Positions 23,938 to 31,860 of a stretch of DNA of 34,971 nucleotides are shown here, one piece after another. Where the stretch lies: the NCBI GenBank assembly GCA_017651265.1, contig JAGCDO010000016.1, positions 1 through 34,971 of the forward strand, written 5' to 3'. This DNA is from Prevotella sp. GTDB lineage: Bacteria > Bacteroidota > Bacteroidia > Bacteroidales > Bacteroidaceae. Within the stretch, counting starts at the first letter, position 1; each line of letters begins with the position of its first letter. Position numbers and translations under genes: made by a program. The notes under the pieces were generated by a model that was not told the DNA's origin, ran no database searches, and worked only from the letters and a program-made list of their open reading frames with translations.

Positions 23938-24510
23938 ATGAGTAAGAAAATTATTCTTTGCGTGGTACTGTTATTGGTTTCTTCTTTGGCTCCTTCGTCA
24001 GCCAAAAAGAAGAAGACTTCCAAGAAGGCTGCCCCTCAGACCGAGCAAAGATACCAGGAAATAGATAATTATGATTTTCTCTATTCAGGAGAGGATTATA
24101 TCTACCAAGACAACTATGCAGCTATTGATAATCTGATGGATGAGGCTTTCAAACACATTGGAGCCCGTTACCGTAGTGGTGCGAAGGGTCCGTCGGCTTT
24201 CGACTGCTCCGGCTTCACCAGCTATGTCTATAGCAAGATGATGAACAAATCCATCGGTGCCTCCTCTCGCGACCAGTATGCAAGAAATACCCCGATACGC
24301 AATGATGAGCTCCAGACAGGTGATCTGGTGTTCTTCACCAGTCCGAATAGCGGACGTGGTGTAGGTCATGTAGGTATCGTGGTTGATGTAGATCCTGCCA
24401 CTGGTTCCTTTGATTTCATTCATGCCAGTAGTTCAAGTGGCGTGAAGGTCAGCAATTCCCGCGATGGCTATTACTCTCGCAGGTATATTGGGGCACGCCG
24501 TGTGAACTGA
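23938..24510 (+). CDS. NlpC/P60 (C40) cell-wall peptidase
   Basis: 190 residues. A signal peptide (about 1-22) is followed by a lysine-rich linker (KKKKTSKKAA) and the NlpC/P60 papain-like domain, which cleaves peptidoglycan stem peptides in the periplasm. The catalytic triad is visible: C90 (FDCSGFTSYVY), H144 (GHVGIVV) and H162 (IHASSSSGV). No SH3 or LysM targeting domain. The stop codon overlaps the start of the CapA-like gene (TGATG at 24508-24512), so the two proteins are translationally coupled. Confidence 0.93.
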   Translation: MSKKIILCVVLLLVSSLAPSSAKKKKTSKKAAPQTEQRYQEIDNYDFLYSGEDYIYQDNYAAIDNLMDEAFKHIGARYRSGAKGPSAFDCSGFTSYVYSKMMNKSIGASSRDQYARNTPIRNDELQTGDLVFFTSPNSGRGVGHVGIVVDVDPATGSFDFIHASSSSGVKVSNSRDGYYSRRYIGARRVN

Positions 24511-25649
24511 TGAAGTATATGAGAATCAACTTTTTTTTATTAGTAGCAGGATATTTACTGGCCTGCTCTCCAACACAGGATGCTGGCAAACAAATGCCAG
24601 CATCGTCTGTCTATGACCCCGTGACATCTGATACCGTGGCCTCGGCTGTCGTTGGGGCTTCTGAACCAGAAAGGTCGATGCCTGATACGTTGACCATTGC
24701 CATGACAGGCGACATCATGATGGGCACCACCTATCCTTCAGTGATGCTTCCAGCTAACGATGGAAAGAACCTCTTCCGCGACGTGAAGGATCTTCTGGTG
24801 AATGCCGACCTGGCCGTAGGAAACCTTGAAGGGGCGTTATGCGATGGTGGACAGAGTACGAAGAAGGTATCGAACGTGAGTTATGCTTTCCGTATGCCTA
24901 CACGCTTTGCTCCGCTTTTGAAGGAGGCCGGCTTTGATTTCCTGAGCATGGCAAATAACCACGCGAACGATTTCGGTACAGAGGGTATCGAGTCAACGGA
25001 ACGTTGTCTGAAAGAACAGGACATCCGTTTTTCCGGTATTGCCGGAAGGGTGAGGAGTGCTGTGGTGGAACGCAACGGAGTGCGCTATGGTCTTTGTGCC
25101 TTCGGTCATAACGGCTATACCATGAAGCATAACGACCTGTCGTTGGTGAAGGACGTGATCGACGAGCTGCGACAGCAGTCTGATATCGTCGTGGTGTCTT
25201 TCCATGGCGGTGCAGAAGGACAGTCGTATAGTCATTTGCCACAAGGACGTGAGATCTTCCTTAACGAGGATCGCGGCTCTCTGCGTGAGTTTGCCCATTT
25301 CTGTATTGATAACGGTGCCGATGTGGTGTATGGTCACGGACCGCATGTGGTGCGCTGTGTGGAGGTATACCAAGGACGGTTCATTGCCTATAGTCTGGGG
25401 AACTTCTGCACACCCTACGGTATCAGTCTGAAGGGCATCTCGGGCTATGCACCGGTGGTGACCATCCAGATTGGTAACGACGGTCGTTTCCTGAATGGAA
25501 AGATCCATTCATTCATCCAGCAGCGCGGTCTTGGTCCGCGGAAGGATGAGACGAATGCCGTGCCTCGACAGATGAAGATGCTCAGCGATGCCGATGTTCC
25601 ACAAAGCATGGCACGCATCGACAACAAAGGAAACATCATCCTAAAATAA
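24510..25649 (+). CDS. CapA/PgsA-like metallophosphatase lipoprotein
   Basis: 379 residues. A lipoprotein signal ends in LLAC (Cys19), followed by a Ser/Thr/Pro-rich stretch and the CapA fold of the calcineurin-like superfamily. Metal-site motifs: MTGDIMMG (about 69-76), NLEGAL (about 111-116), MANNHANDFG (about 149-158), SFHGG and YGHGPHV, and the terminal SLGNF. In Bacillus, CapA/PgsA serves poly-gamma-glutamate synthesis, but no capB/capC is here, so a role in envelope maintenance with the coupled NlpC peptidase is more likely (inference). A bidirectional terminator follows. Confidence 0.88.
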   Translation: MKYMRINFFLLVAGYLLACSPTQDAGKQMPASSVYDPVTSDTVASAVVGASEPERSMPDTLTIAMTGDIMMGTTYPSVMLPANDGKNLFRDVKDLLVNADLAVGNLEGALCDGGQSTKKVSNVSYAFRMPTRFAPLLKEAGFDFLSMANNHANDFGTEGIESTERCLKEQDIRFSGIAGRVRSAVVERNGVRYGLCAFGHNGYTMKHNDLSLVKDVIDELRQQSDIVVVSFHGGAEGQSYSHLPQGREIFLNEDRGSLREFAHFCIDNGADVVYGHGPHVVRCVEVYQGRFIAYSLGNFCTPYGISLKGISGYAPVVTIQIGNDGRFLNGKIHSFIQQRGLGPRKDETNAVPRQMKMLSDADVPQSMARIDNKGNIILK

Positions 25650-25655
25650 AACCAC

Positions 25656-25687
25656 AAAAAAAGAGACTCATTCGAGTCTCTTTTTTA
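25656..25687. terminator. Bidirectional terminator between capA-like gene and rplS
   Basis: AGAGACTC (25662-25669), loop ATTC, GAGTCTCT (25674-25681), with an A-tract on the left and a T-tract on the right, so it works on both strands. Confidence 0.9.
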
Positions 25688-25705
25688 TTTTTCTCTTCAA
25701 AAGGA

Positions 25706-26077
25706 TTAGTCCTTTTTCTCTGCGGCAATCGGAGTACGCTTCTCAGCAATACGAGCCTTCTTACCAGTGAGCTTGCGCAGGTAGTACAGCTTAGCGCGAC
25801 GTACCTTACCGATCTTGTTCACCTCGATGCTTTCGATGTTCGGACTCTCGATGGGGAAGATGCGCTCTACACCAACAGTTCCTGACATCTTGCGAACAGT
25901 GAAACGCTTCTTCTCACCATGACCGCAAATCTTAATAACGACACCGCGGTAGAGCTGGATACGCTCCTTGTTACCCTCGATGATCTTGTAAGCAACGGTT
26001 ACTGTGTCACCTGCCTTGAAATCGGGGTGCTGCTTACCGGTTGCAAATGCTTCTTCAGCAACTTTAATTAAATCCAT
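25706..26077 (-). CDS. rplS: 50S ribosomal protein L19
   Basis: 123 residues; binds at the 30S-50S interface. Characteristic stretches: [42 protein letters not shown] (about 58-75) and [11 protein letters not shown] (about 92-102). The C-terminal extension ([18 protein letters not shown]) is typical of Bacteroidetes L19. Monocistronic, with its own promoter and a leader of about 85 nt that could carry autoregulation, as known for L19 leaders elsewhere; no conserved structure is provable from one sequence. Confidence 0.97.
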   Translation of the reverse strand: MDLIKVAEEAFATGKQHPDFKAGDTVTVAYKIIEGNKERIQLYRGVVIKICGHGEKKRFTVRKMSGTVGVERIFPIESPNIESIEVNKIGKVRRAKLYYLRKLTGKKARIAEKRTPIAAEKKD

Positions 26078-26167
26078 TGTCTTGAAATCGTTTGATTCTT
26101 AATAAGTTTCGCGCAACATAGACAGGCAACTCTTCTTCCTTCCATCGGTTACGTCGAAAAAGCGGTG

Positions 26168-26175
26168 CAAAGGTA
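26168..26175 (-). promoter_or_regulatory. rplS -7 box
   Basis: Minus-strand TACCTTTG; a TTTCG at about 26198-26194 is the only -33 candidate, at the right distance. Confidence 0.55.
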
Positions 26176-26220
26176 CAACAAATTTCTGAAACACGAAAAT
26201 ATTTCGCACTCTTTTTTGTT

Positions 26221-26265
26221 TTTAGACATAAGAACAGGGTTTTAGACATAAGAACATAAGAACAG
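26221..26265. repeat. Tandem 20-bp direct repeat (TTTAGACATAAGAACA unit)
   Basis: TTTAGACATAAGAACA at 26221-26236 and 26241-26256, then a partial third copy CATAAGAACAG ending at 26265. Between the rplS promoter and the barrel-protein promoter. Confidence 0.65.
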
Positions 26266-26348
26266 ATTTTACCTGTTAGGTGTTGATAGGTAGTGAGCAG
26301 TTTGTATTCTTTAACGTTTTTGGATGCAGGTATTTTATCTTTTCACGT

Positions 26349-26356
26349 TATCTTTG
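26349..26356 (+). promoter_or_regulatory. -7 box of the barrel protein gene
   Basis: TATCTTTG 16 bp before ATG 26372; it lies inside the longer open frame from 26324, which supports the later start. The -33 box is unclear. Confidence 0.5.
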
Positions 26357-26371
26357 CAAAAACTAATCGAA

Positions 26372-27073
26372 ATGAATATGAAGAGAGTTCTATTTCTATT
26401 GTTGGTATTAGGTTCTATGTCGTTGTCTGCTCAAAATTCTCAGAAACGATATCGTCACCATGAGTTCAGTAGCAGTTTCTCTGTGGGTTCCAACCCAGCA
26501 GATAAGACGGTCCAAGATGTTACCACGCAGTATATTGACGCCTATCAAATGGAAATTGCTAATGGTTGTTTTAATATCTTCGGCGCATCACATCTCATGC
26601 TCAATTTCGAGTACCATTACCGGTTGAATCAAACCAGTGCATTGGGCTTTATCTTCGGCTGGGGAGTATCCAGTAACGACTATGAGGGATGTCTTAAATC
26701 TGATAACAGAGATGACTTATACCTTGTAAGCAATGGTTCTGAGAGTAGTCGCATATTCCATATTGCCCCATCTTACCGCTATTCATGGTACCGTTTCTCA
26801 AATAACAAGTGCAGTTTGTATTCCCGCTTAGCAGTTGGTGCGATGAGGCAACATATGCAGTACAAATTCGGCGCGAAAGAAACTGAATACGCCGATCACT
26901 CCACCCCCATTGACAATATGGCTGTGTCATACGATCAAGTAAAATGGAAAGCAACCTATCAGATCACTGCTGTTGGTTTCGATGCAGGGTTGGGCTCCTT
27001 TCATGTGTACGACGAACTTGGCTATGGGTGTCAAGGTGTTTGGGTGGTATGCGGTTGTAGGGTCGTGTTTTAG
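26372..27073 (+). CDS. Outer-membrane beta-barrel protein, unknown function
   Basis: 233 residues. A signal peptide (MNMKRVLFLLLVLGSMSLSAQ) is followed by alternating polar/aromatic strands (FSSSFSVGS, LMLNFEYHYRL, FHIAPSYRYSWY, SLYSRLAVGAM) and a terminal strand ending in Phe, the usual outer-membrane barrel signature. The last strand ELGYGCQGVWVVCGCRVVF keeps the GYG.QG.VV pattern of related barrels but has three unusual cysteines. I checked the other frames for a frameshift there and found no better ending. No partner gene is obvious; the gene is convergent with the small membrane protein gene. Confidence 0.75.
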   Translation: MNMKRVLFLLLVLGSMSLSAQNSQKRYRHHEFSSSFSVGSNPADKTVQDVTTQYIDAYQMEIANGCFNIFGASHLMLNFEYHYRLNQTSALGFIFGWGVSSNDYEGCLKSDNRDDLYLVSNGSESSRIFHIAPSYRYSWYRFSNNKCSLYSRLAVGAMRQHMQYKFGAKETEYADHSTPIDNMAVSYDQVKWKATYQITAVGFDAGLGSFHVYDELGYGCQGVWVVCGCRVVF

Positions 27074-27099
27074 CAGGAGTTTAGATTGTTCTCCTATTA

Positions 27100-27113
27100 C
27101 AATGATGTCATTG
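27100..27113. other. Palindrome at convergent gene ends
   Basis: CAATGA-TG-TCATTG spans the stop codon of the minus-strand membrane protein; AGGAG/CTCCT (about 27075-27095) lies beside it. Possibly a weak shared 3' structure. Confidence 0.3.
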
Positions 27114-27371
27114 AACATCCTTCTTGGTTAGCTCTTTTTCGATCTTGCGCAGCCTGTCCGACATCTTGACAATTTGTAGCAGGACTGCCCAAATCGTTAT
27201 ACTACCACCGATACTACCCACGAATGTGACTACTGCATCGGGAAAAGCCATGTCTTGTTGGGATTCCCAGATGCATTTGCTGACCAAAGTGCCGCACACA
27301 ATTCCTCCTACGAGTACGATCCAAGCAATGACAACAATCAGTTTCTCAATAAATGTCCTTTCCTTTTCCAT
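27108..27371 (-). CDS. Small two-helix membrane protein, unknown function
   Basis: 87 residues from ATG 27371 (a longer frame starts at 27416 inside the upstream gene). A charged N-tail MEKERTFIEK leads into helix 1, LIVVIAWIVLVGGIVCGTLVS; a short loop with WESQQDMAFPD follows, then helix 2, AVVTFVGSIGGSITIWAVLLQIV, and a charged tail RLRKIEKELTKKDVQ likely to be helical in the cytoplasm. It follows the thioredoxin-fold gene by 26 bp and is probably cotranscribed. Not recognised; the size and topology are holin- or toxin-like as well as typical of small accessory membrane proteins, and nothing decides between these. Confidence 0.6.
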   Translation of the reverse strand: MEKERTFIEKLIVVIAWIVLVGGIVCGTLVSKCIWESQQDMAFPDAVVTFVGSIGGSITIWAVLLQIVKMSDRLRKIEKELTKKDVQ

Positions 27372-27397
27372 AAGTTTTGTAATTATAATAGGTTTTG

Positions 27398-29428
27398 TTA
27401 TGTTCCCGCTATCCATTTCTCTACTGTCTTCAACACTTTTGGGTTCTGACAGTTCGACATGAGTTCTTGTAGAGCATCAATCACAGACGGATCATTAAAC
27501 AGTGTACCTCCCTGTTTTAGGTCATTCTTCAACAACTTTACCATTTCTGAATAATTCCGAGAGTAAGAAGCATTCAATATCAATACCCATCTCTCATTCC
27601 GCAGGATATCAGCCTGCGGAACTCCATATTCTTTCATTGTCTGCTTATAGACTTGAAGAAAGTTAGCATCGATTCCTTGATAAGAACCGTCCTTGAAGAG
27701 CAGACAGCTTTTGGTTCCTTCCTTCCACAGTTCATTCATTTCTCTGACAGCCCCTTCCCCCTGATGGCGTTGAACAGCTTCACGTTCTTGATATAGCAGA
27801 GTAAACCATTTGTCGTTGAGCATAAAATGTCCTCTCTTAAATACCTCAAACAACTCTTTGTCACAAGCTACCTGTTCAGCATTTTTTCCATCAAGCAGAG
27901 CGGCAGCTATTTTCTTGGCAGTATTCTTCATATAATACTCCTCCGCAAGCTCCAAATAGTCGTAAAGGAACTGTTTATCACGTTCTCCATCATTAAACTG
28001 CCGTTGATACCAAGCAAGTCCCTCATCATCCTGCAACTCATCCTGAACCATCCAGATAAACCGGGTGATGTCAGTTCCTCCGACAACTCTTCCTAGATGA
28101 TTACCATTATTATCAAGAAGGAGATAAGTGGGAGCCTCATTAATATCGTATTTATAGACCAGTTCTATGTTCTGCTTGTCAGTCGCATCTATCTGCCAAC
28201 AAACAAACTTATTGTTGAAGAAGTTGCCTGCTTCTTTCTTCGGGAATTCTTTACCGTTCATCATCTGTGTACCCTCGCTCGACGGATCGTTGCATGCAAG
28301 GAACACCATTTTATTATCACGTTTCGCCATGTACAGGATATCGTCAAAAGATTTCCAGTCGTTGAAAAGAACACCACTTCCAGGAGTAAGGATTCCAAAC
28401 ACATCCTCTAATTTGTCTTCCAATAACGACCCAGAGAGATTATTCGCGGTGATAATACTGTCTGGCTCAATGAATAAAGTAAGGGAAGAATTACCACCAT
28501 ACACTTGAGAGAAAACCCCTGCAGCTCCTTGAGCGTCGTGTAGTTGATGCCATGGCAATGACATTTCATTTATCGCTTTCAACCAACTATTCCGGTCCTT
28601 CTCGGTTGAGACACTGACGATATCGAAACCTTTTTCATGATACTTCTCATAGACGGCCCTCATATTCAGCATCTCTGAACGGTCATTTGGGATCTTGCCA
28701 TTCCAGAAGTTTACAAAGACGTATTGCCCCTTGCCGACGTATTCAGACAACTTGTGTATCTTTCCGTCTTTGTCGGGCAACTCAAAATCTGTGAAAGTCA
28801 CCCCTGCCATCTGCCTTTCCATTGCCTTCTTTCGTTCTTGATACTCCTTGAACAAGGGATAGTTCAAGAACTCCTCACTGGCAGTAGCCAGTAGTTCTGC
28901 TCTTTCCCGTTCCGTCAGTGGTCCACCCCCAAACGTGCTGTAGAAATGAGCACCGATGATGTTGTCGTTATTCTTCTTTAGAAAAGAAGCGAGGTATTTA
29001 AGATAACGATCCTGATCATTAAACAGCTTTTTCGTTGTTTCTTCATGTGTCAAGTAGATCGTTGTGCGCTTGCCACCTTTTACCAGTAAGGAGTTATTCA
29101 CATAGGTAAACGTGGTCTCGCCTTCTTCCAGAACAAAAGTAACATTCTCCACGAATAAACCACCACTCACTACCAGACGAGCAAGACTGGGACTTTCAAG
29201 GGGTCCTGTAAGTATGAATTTTCCATCTCTTACCACAGTGGATTCTGTAGTCCTTGGGTCATCCAGGTGGGCATATAGAGTAACTTTCTTACCATTCAAA
29301 CTGGTAGGAAAAATCCCTTTCAATGTATAAGTCGCAGATTGTGAAATAGCTTTGTCATTACTTGTATTCTGTGCTAGGCAAGAACAAGTGAAAGCCATCA
29401 CCATCAATGATAAAAGCATTCTTTTCAT
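27398..29428 (-). CDS. DUF4369 / AhpC-TSA thioredoxin-fold protein lacking CXXC motifs
   Basis: 676 residues, exported (signal peptide 1-20, SCLAQ; TCSC could act as a lipobox). Residues about 32-130 resemble DUF4369, the N-terminal partner of many Bacteroidetes TlpA-like proteins. A TlpA/AhpC-TSA domain spans about 210-345; where relatives have WCxPC after FVNFW, this protein has NGKIPNDRSEM, with no cysteine. A second thioredoxin-like domain (about 355-455, ending DINEAPTYLLLDNNG with the cis-Pro) has CNDPSS in place of CxxC. The C-terminal 220 residues are helical and unrecognised. It therefore cannot be a normal disulfide reductase; a binding or chaperone role is inferred. Single promoter upstream; the small membrane protein follows. 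Confidence 0.82.
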   Translation of the reverse strand: MKRMLLSLMVMAFTCSCLAQNTSNDKAISQSATYTLKGIFPTSLNGKKVTLYAHLDDPRTTESTVVRDGKFILTGPLESPSLARLVVSGGLFVENVTFVLEEGETTFTYVNNSLLVKGGKRTTIYLTHEETTKKLFNDQDRYLKYLASFLKKNNDNIIGAHFYSTFGGGPLTERERAELLATASEEFLNYPLFKEYQERKKAMERQMAGVTFTDFELPDKDGKIHKLSEYVGKGQYVFVNFWNGKIPNDRSEMLNMRAVYEKYHEKGFDIVSVSTEKDRNSWLKAINEMSLPWHQLHDAQGAAGVFSQVYGGNSSLTLFIEPDSIITANNLSGSLLEDKLEDVFGILTPGSGVLFNDWKSFDDILYMAKRDNKMVFLACNDPSSEGTQMMNGKEFPKKEAGNFFNNKFVCWQIDATDKQNIELVYKYDINEAPTYLLLDNNGNHLGRVVGGTDITRFIWMVQDELQDDEGLAWYQRQFNDGERDKQFLYDYLELAEEYYMKNTAKKIAAALLDGKNAEQVACDKELFEVFKRGHFMLNDKWFTLLYQEREAVQRHQGEGAVREMNELWKEGTKSCLLFKDGSYQGIDANFLQVYKQTMKEYGVPQADILRNERWVLILNASYSRNYSEMVKLLKNDLKQGGTLFNDPSVIDALQELMSNCQNPKVLKTVEKWIAGT

Positions 29429-29471
29429 AGATACTCTTTTAACTCATGGTCGTACAATAGTTTATCGACCG

Positions 29472-29502
29472 CAAAGTTACAATCTTTCCATCATAAATGC
29501 AA
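29472..29502 (-). promoter_or_regulatory. Promoter of the thioredoxin-fold gene
   Basis: Minus strand: -33 TTG (29502-29500), 20 bp, -7 TAACTTTG (29479-29472). Confidence 0.65.
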
Positions 29503-29551
29503 GTGATAGACAATATAAATTCGTTTTTCAATGAATTTCACCGTTTTTTTC

Positions 29552-29820
29552 AACACCTAACATTGTGAAAACTTAATTGCTTTATTGTGAGCAACTTAGA
29601 AGAGAAAGATGTGCTAAAAGAGGTAACCTAACACCTAACATAAACCTAACAAAAAGGTAACATCACACCTAACATTTCCCTCTTGAGCGAACTACACACA
29701 GCGAACTACAAGGTGGCTCTCAATGTTAGGTTTATGTTAGGTCTTTGGTTAGGTTTATGTTAGGTCTGGAAAATCGTGAAACATCTTTATATAGGGGGCT
29801 TTTGCCGTGAAACTGTTAGG
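29552..29820. repeat. Inverted array of CCTAACA / TGTTAGG motifs
   Basis: Forward CCTAACA motifs at about 29556, 29628, 29635, 29646 and 29668 face TGTTAGG motifs at 29724, 29735, 29759 and 29814, with a related GGTTAGG at about 29748. The 18-mer CCTAACATAAACCTAACA (29635-29652) is the exact reverse complement of 29724-29741, and 29748-29765 repeats it with one change. This fills much of a 569-bp stretch (29429-29997) in which I find no gene. TGTTAGGTGTT recurs at about 26273. Confidence 0.7.
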
Positions 29821-29901
29821 TGTTGGACAAAAACACAAAATTCTTTCATTTTGACGAATTGGCAATCCGAGACGAATCACAGTTTCTCATACTCGTAGCT
29901 G

Positions 29902-29918
29902 GCGAATATTAAATTCGC
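29902..29918. other. Short hairpin GCGAAT-ATTAA-ATTCGC
   Basis: A 6-bp perfect inverted repeat in the gene-free stretch; role unknown. Confidence 0.35.
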
Positions 29919-29956
29919 TAGAACGATGGACAGTGTTTCTTACTGGAAAACTAGTT

Positions 29957-29996
29957 GTTCCCAACGTGGGAATAAAATGTTCCCAACGTGGGAATA
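29957..29996. repeat. Two identical palindromes, GTTCCCAACGTGGGAATA x2
   Basis: An 18-bp unit (29957-29974 and 29979-29996) repeated exactly with a 22-bp period. Each is an inverted repeat TTCCCA-ACG-TGGGAA. The second copy stops two bases before the flavoprotein stop codon, so on the minus strand the mRNA would end in two identical hairpins. Confidence 0.75.
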
Positions 29997-29997
29997 C

Positions 29998-30723
29998 TTA
30001 TCTGATGAAGTTCATGAACTGGGGCCGCTCGTCGCGCTTGGGTGTTGGATCGCCATCGGCATGAATCTTCTGTAACAAGAAGGCCATATTGGTAGCCAGG
30101 GTGCGCATGGTCTGCATACCTTCGGTGTCGCGTTTCACCTCACCCTTTCCTGCGCCATAGGCGATGTTCCAGTATTGAGAGGTGACCACGGGCATGTTCA
30201 TCATCTCGAACATCATGTTCATCGTTTGGAGCGTAGCCGTAGCACCACCTCGTCTGCACACTGCCAATGCTGCCGCAGGTTTGTTCTGCACCAGATGACC
30301 AGCCGAGAAGAACAGTCGTTGCATCAGAGAAAGCACACCGCCGTTGGGCTGTCCGTAATAGACGGGTGTACCAACGATGAGCGCATCTGCCGTTGCCATC
30401 TTTTCGGTGATTACACTACAGAGGTCATCATCGAACACACAACCGTCACTATTGGGTTGATGACAGCCGCCGCAGTTGATGCACATACGGATAGGGTCTT
30501 GACCAACCTGAACGATTTCCGTCTCCAAACCGTATTTGTGTAACGTCGTTTCTATCTCTTGCAGGCAACAGAACGTGTTACCTTCGGACCTCGGACTGCC
30601 GTTGATCAGTAGCACTTTGCACTTCTTGCCCGACACCGTATTCAACATCGCTGATACAGGTGCTACAACAGCTGCTCCTGCAGCCGCTAATGTGGCTTTC
30701 TTGATGAAATCTCTTCTTTCCAT
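29998..30723 (-). CDS. Tat-exported flavodoxin-like NAD(P)H:FMN reductase
   Basis: 241 residues from ATG 30723 (ATG 30735 also in frame). The N-terminus is a twin-arginine signal, MERRDFIKKATLAAAGAAVVAP. The mature part is a flavodoxin-like fold: the phosphate loop NGSPRSEGNT for FMN at about 38-47, then CINCGGCHQ...GCVFDDD (a cysteine-rich segment as in iron-sulfur flavoproteins and related NADPH-dependent FMN reductases), GTPVYYGQPNGG near the flavin, and a C-terminal helix. It most likely reduces an electron acceptor in the periplasm; the substrate is unknown. It follows the alpha/beta hydrolase by about 29 bp and is probably cotranscribed. It depends on the TatAC encoded at 15415-16321. 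Confidence 0.87.
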   Translation of the reverse strand: MERRDFIKKATLAAAGAAVVAPVSAMLNTVSGKKCKVLLINGSPRSEGNTFCCLQEIETTLHKYGLETEIVQVGQDPIRMCINCGGCHQPNSDGCVFDDDLCSVITEKMATADALIVGTPVYYGQPNGGVLSLMQRLFFSAGHLVQNKPAAALAVCRRGGATATLQTMNMMFEMMNMPVVTSQYWNIAYGAGKGEVKRDTEGMQTMRTLATNMAFLLQKIHADGDPTPKRDERPQFMNFIR

Positions 30724-30752
30724 TGTTGTTACCAATTATTTGATGATAGTCA

Positions 30753-31718
30753 TTATCTATTATGACTCTTGATGATTTCTGCAATCTCCTTACGGGCTTC
30801 CTTTCCTTCAGGACATGGCCAGAGAGGATAGACGTGTCCCATTTTCTTTTTCACATGTAAACGGACATCTACGTCTGCCGATTTCATCTTGTCGTAGGTC
30901 TTGACAATATCCGTGTAGAATGTTTCCCATGTGCCCACGAAGATGTCGGTAGGTGGTAATCCCTGCATGTCACCGTAGAGAGGTGATACCATCGGATCGT
31001 GAGCATCGATATCGCCAGCCCAGTCGGCTCCTACGAGTCGCAGCACTTCTATGTTTAGGAAGGTGTCGTACTCCTGTAACGCATCGTCTCCTCCCACTAC
31101 GTCCACCCAAGGCGAGATGAGCACCAGTTGACTGGGCAGGTCGAGCGAGTCATTCTTCAGTTCCTGCGTTAGGGCAAGACTAAAGCCACCGCCGGCAGAA
31201 TCGCCCATGATGATGATTCGTTTGGCAGGGATACGTTCCAGCAGTTGTCGATAAAGCTGTACCATCAGCGGAAAAGCATCCTTGACAGTATAGCGGTATA
31301 GCAATGGATAGTTTGGCGTTATGATGCCGCAGCCAGTCGTCTGCGCCCATTCGGCCATCGCCGACCAATGCAACGGCATGAAGTTGTTCAGATAGGCTCC
31401 ACCATGGATGTAGAGCACAATGGGTTTTGAATCGTCTTCTGCTGCCGTCTCAAACACCTGCATATCACCAATCTTGAATTGCTTTACTTCACGGGGGAAT
31501 TCTATTCCGTCAGGTATCTCCACAAAGCTTTTGTCTGTCATATTCCCCTTACCCTTTTCATAGTCCTCCATTGTTGACTGTGTCAAGGAATGGGCGCAGA
31601 TGTACGCCTGGGGTGAGCGACCGTCAATGAGCCAAAACCCCAAACAGATCAATGCGATGACAGCAATGAGCGTCACTATTGTCAGAAACAGTTTCTTAAG
31701 TACTTTCTTCGCTTTCAT
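30753..31718 (-). CDS. Alpha/beta hydrolase, hormone-sensitive-lipase type esterase
   Basis: 321 residues. One N-terminal membrane segment (about 9-30, LFLTIVTLIAVIALICLGFWL) probably anchors or exports the protein. The HSL-family oxyanion motif HGGAY (about 105-109), nucleophile elbow GDSAGGG (about 173-179), an Asp/Glu region GTWETFYTD and the catalytic His in KKMGHVYPLWP are all visible. It hydrolyses small acyl or aryl esters; the natural substrate is unknown. It is upstream of the Tat flavoprotein in a two-gene unit with its own promoter about 115 bp upstream. Confidence 0.88.
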   Translation of the reverse strand: MKAKKVLKKLFLTIVTLIAVIALICLGFWLIDGRSPQAYICAHSLTQSTMEDYEKGKGNMTDKSFVEIPDGIEFPREVKQFKIGDMQVFETAAEDDSKPIVLYIHGGAYLNNFMPLHWSAMAEWAQTTGCGIITPNYPLLYRYTVKDAFPLMVQLYRQLLERIPAKRIIIMGDSAGGGFSLALTQELKNDSLDLPSQLVLISPWVDVVGGDDALQEYDTFLNIEVLRLVGADWAGDIDAHDPMVSPLYGDMQGLPPTDIFVGTWETFYTDIVKTYDKMKSADVDVRLHVKKKMGHVYPLWPCPEGKEARKEIAEIIKSHNR

Positions 31719-31823
31719 AAGTTTTTATTATTCTTGATTGTTAGTTGTCTGTTCTATTAATAAATCTTTACCTCTCCAATTCCTTGGCTTATTTGAAAAG
31801 CATCGTACAACCGAGTATGGTAA

Positions 31824-31860
31824 TACCTTTGCAAAGATAATCATATTTGTGTAAACCACC
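31824..31860. promoter_or_regulatory. Promoter of the hydrolase-flavoprotein unit, with back-to-back -7 boxes
   Basis: Minus strand: -33 TTG (31862-31860), 20 bp, -7 TATCTTTG (31839-31832). Directly abutting it on the plus strand is TACCTTTG (31824-31831), so TTTGCAAA sits at the dyad. Only the minus direction has a -33 box. Confidence 0.55.

Noticed and set aside
26064-26249. 61-residue minus-strand frame over the rplS leader
   Set aside because: Covers the rplS promoter and leader in another frame; no independent support.
27000-27073. Frameshift at the end of the barrel protein
   Set aside because: The cysteine-rich ending looked odd, but the frame keeps the GYG.QG pattern and terminal Phe of outer-membrane barrels; the other frames give no better ending.
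29552-29820. CRISPR array
   Set aside because: The repeated unit is only 7-18 nt, occurs in both orientations with irregular spacing, and no cas genes are present.
29429-29997. Insertion sequence or tRNA gene in the gene-free stretch
   Set aside because: No transposase remnant, no cloverleaf and no target-site duplication was seen; only repeats and a promoter.
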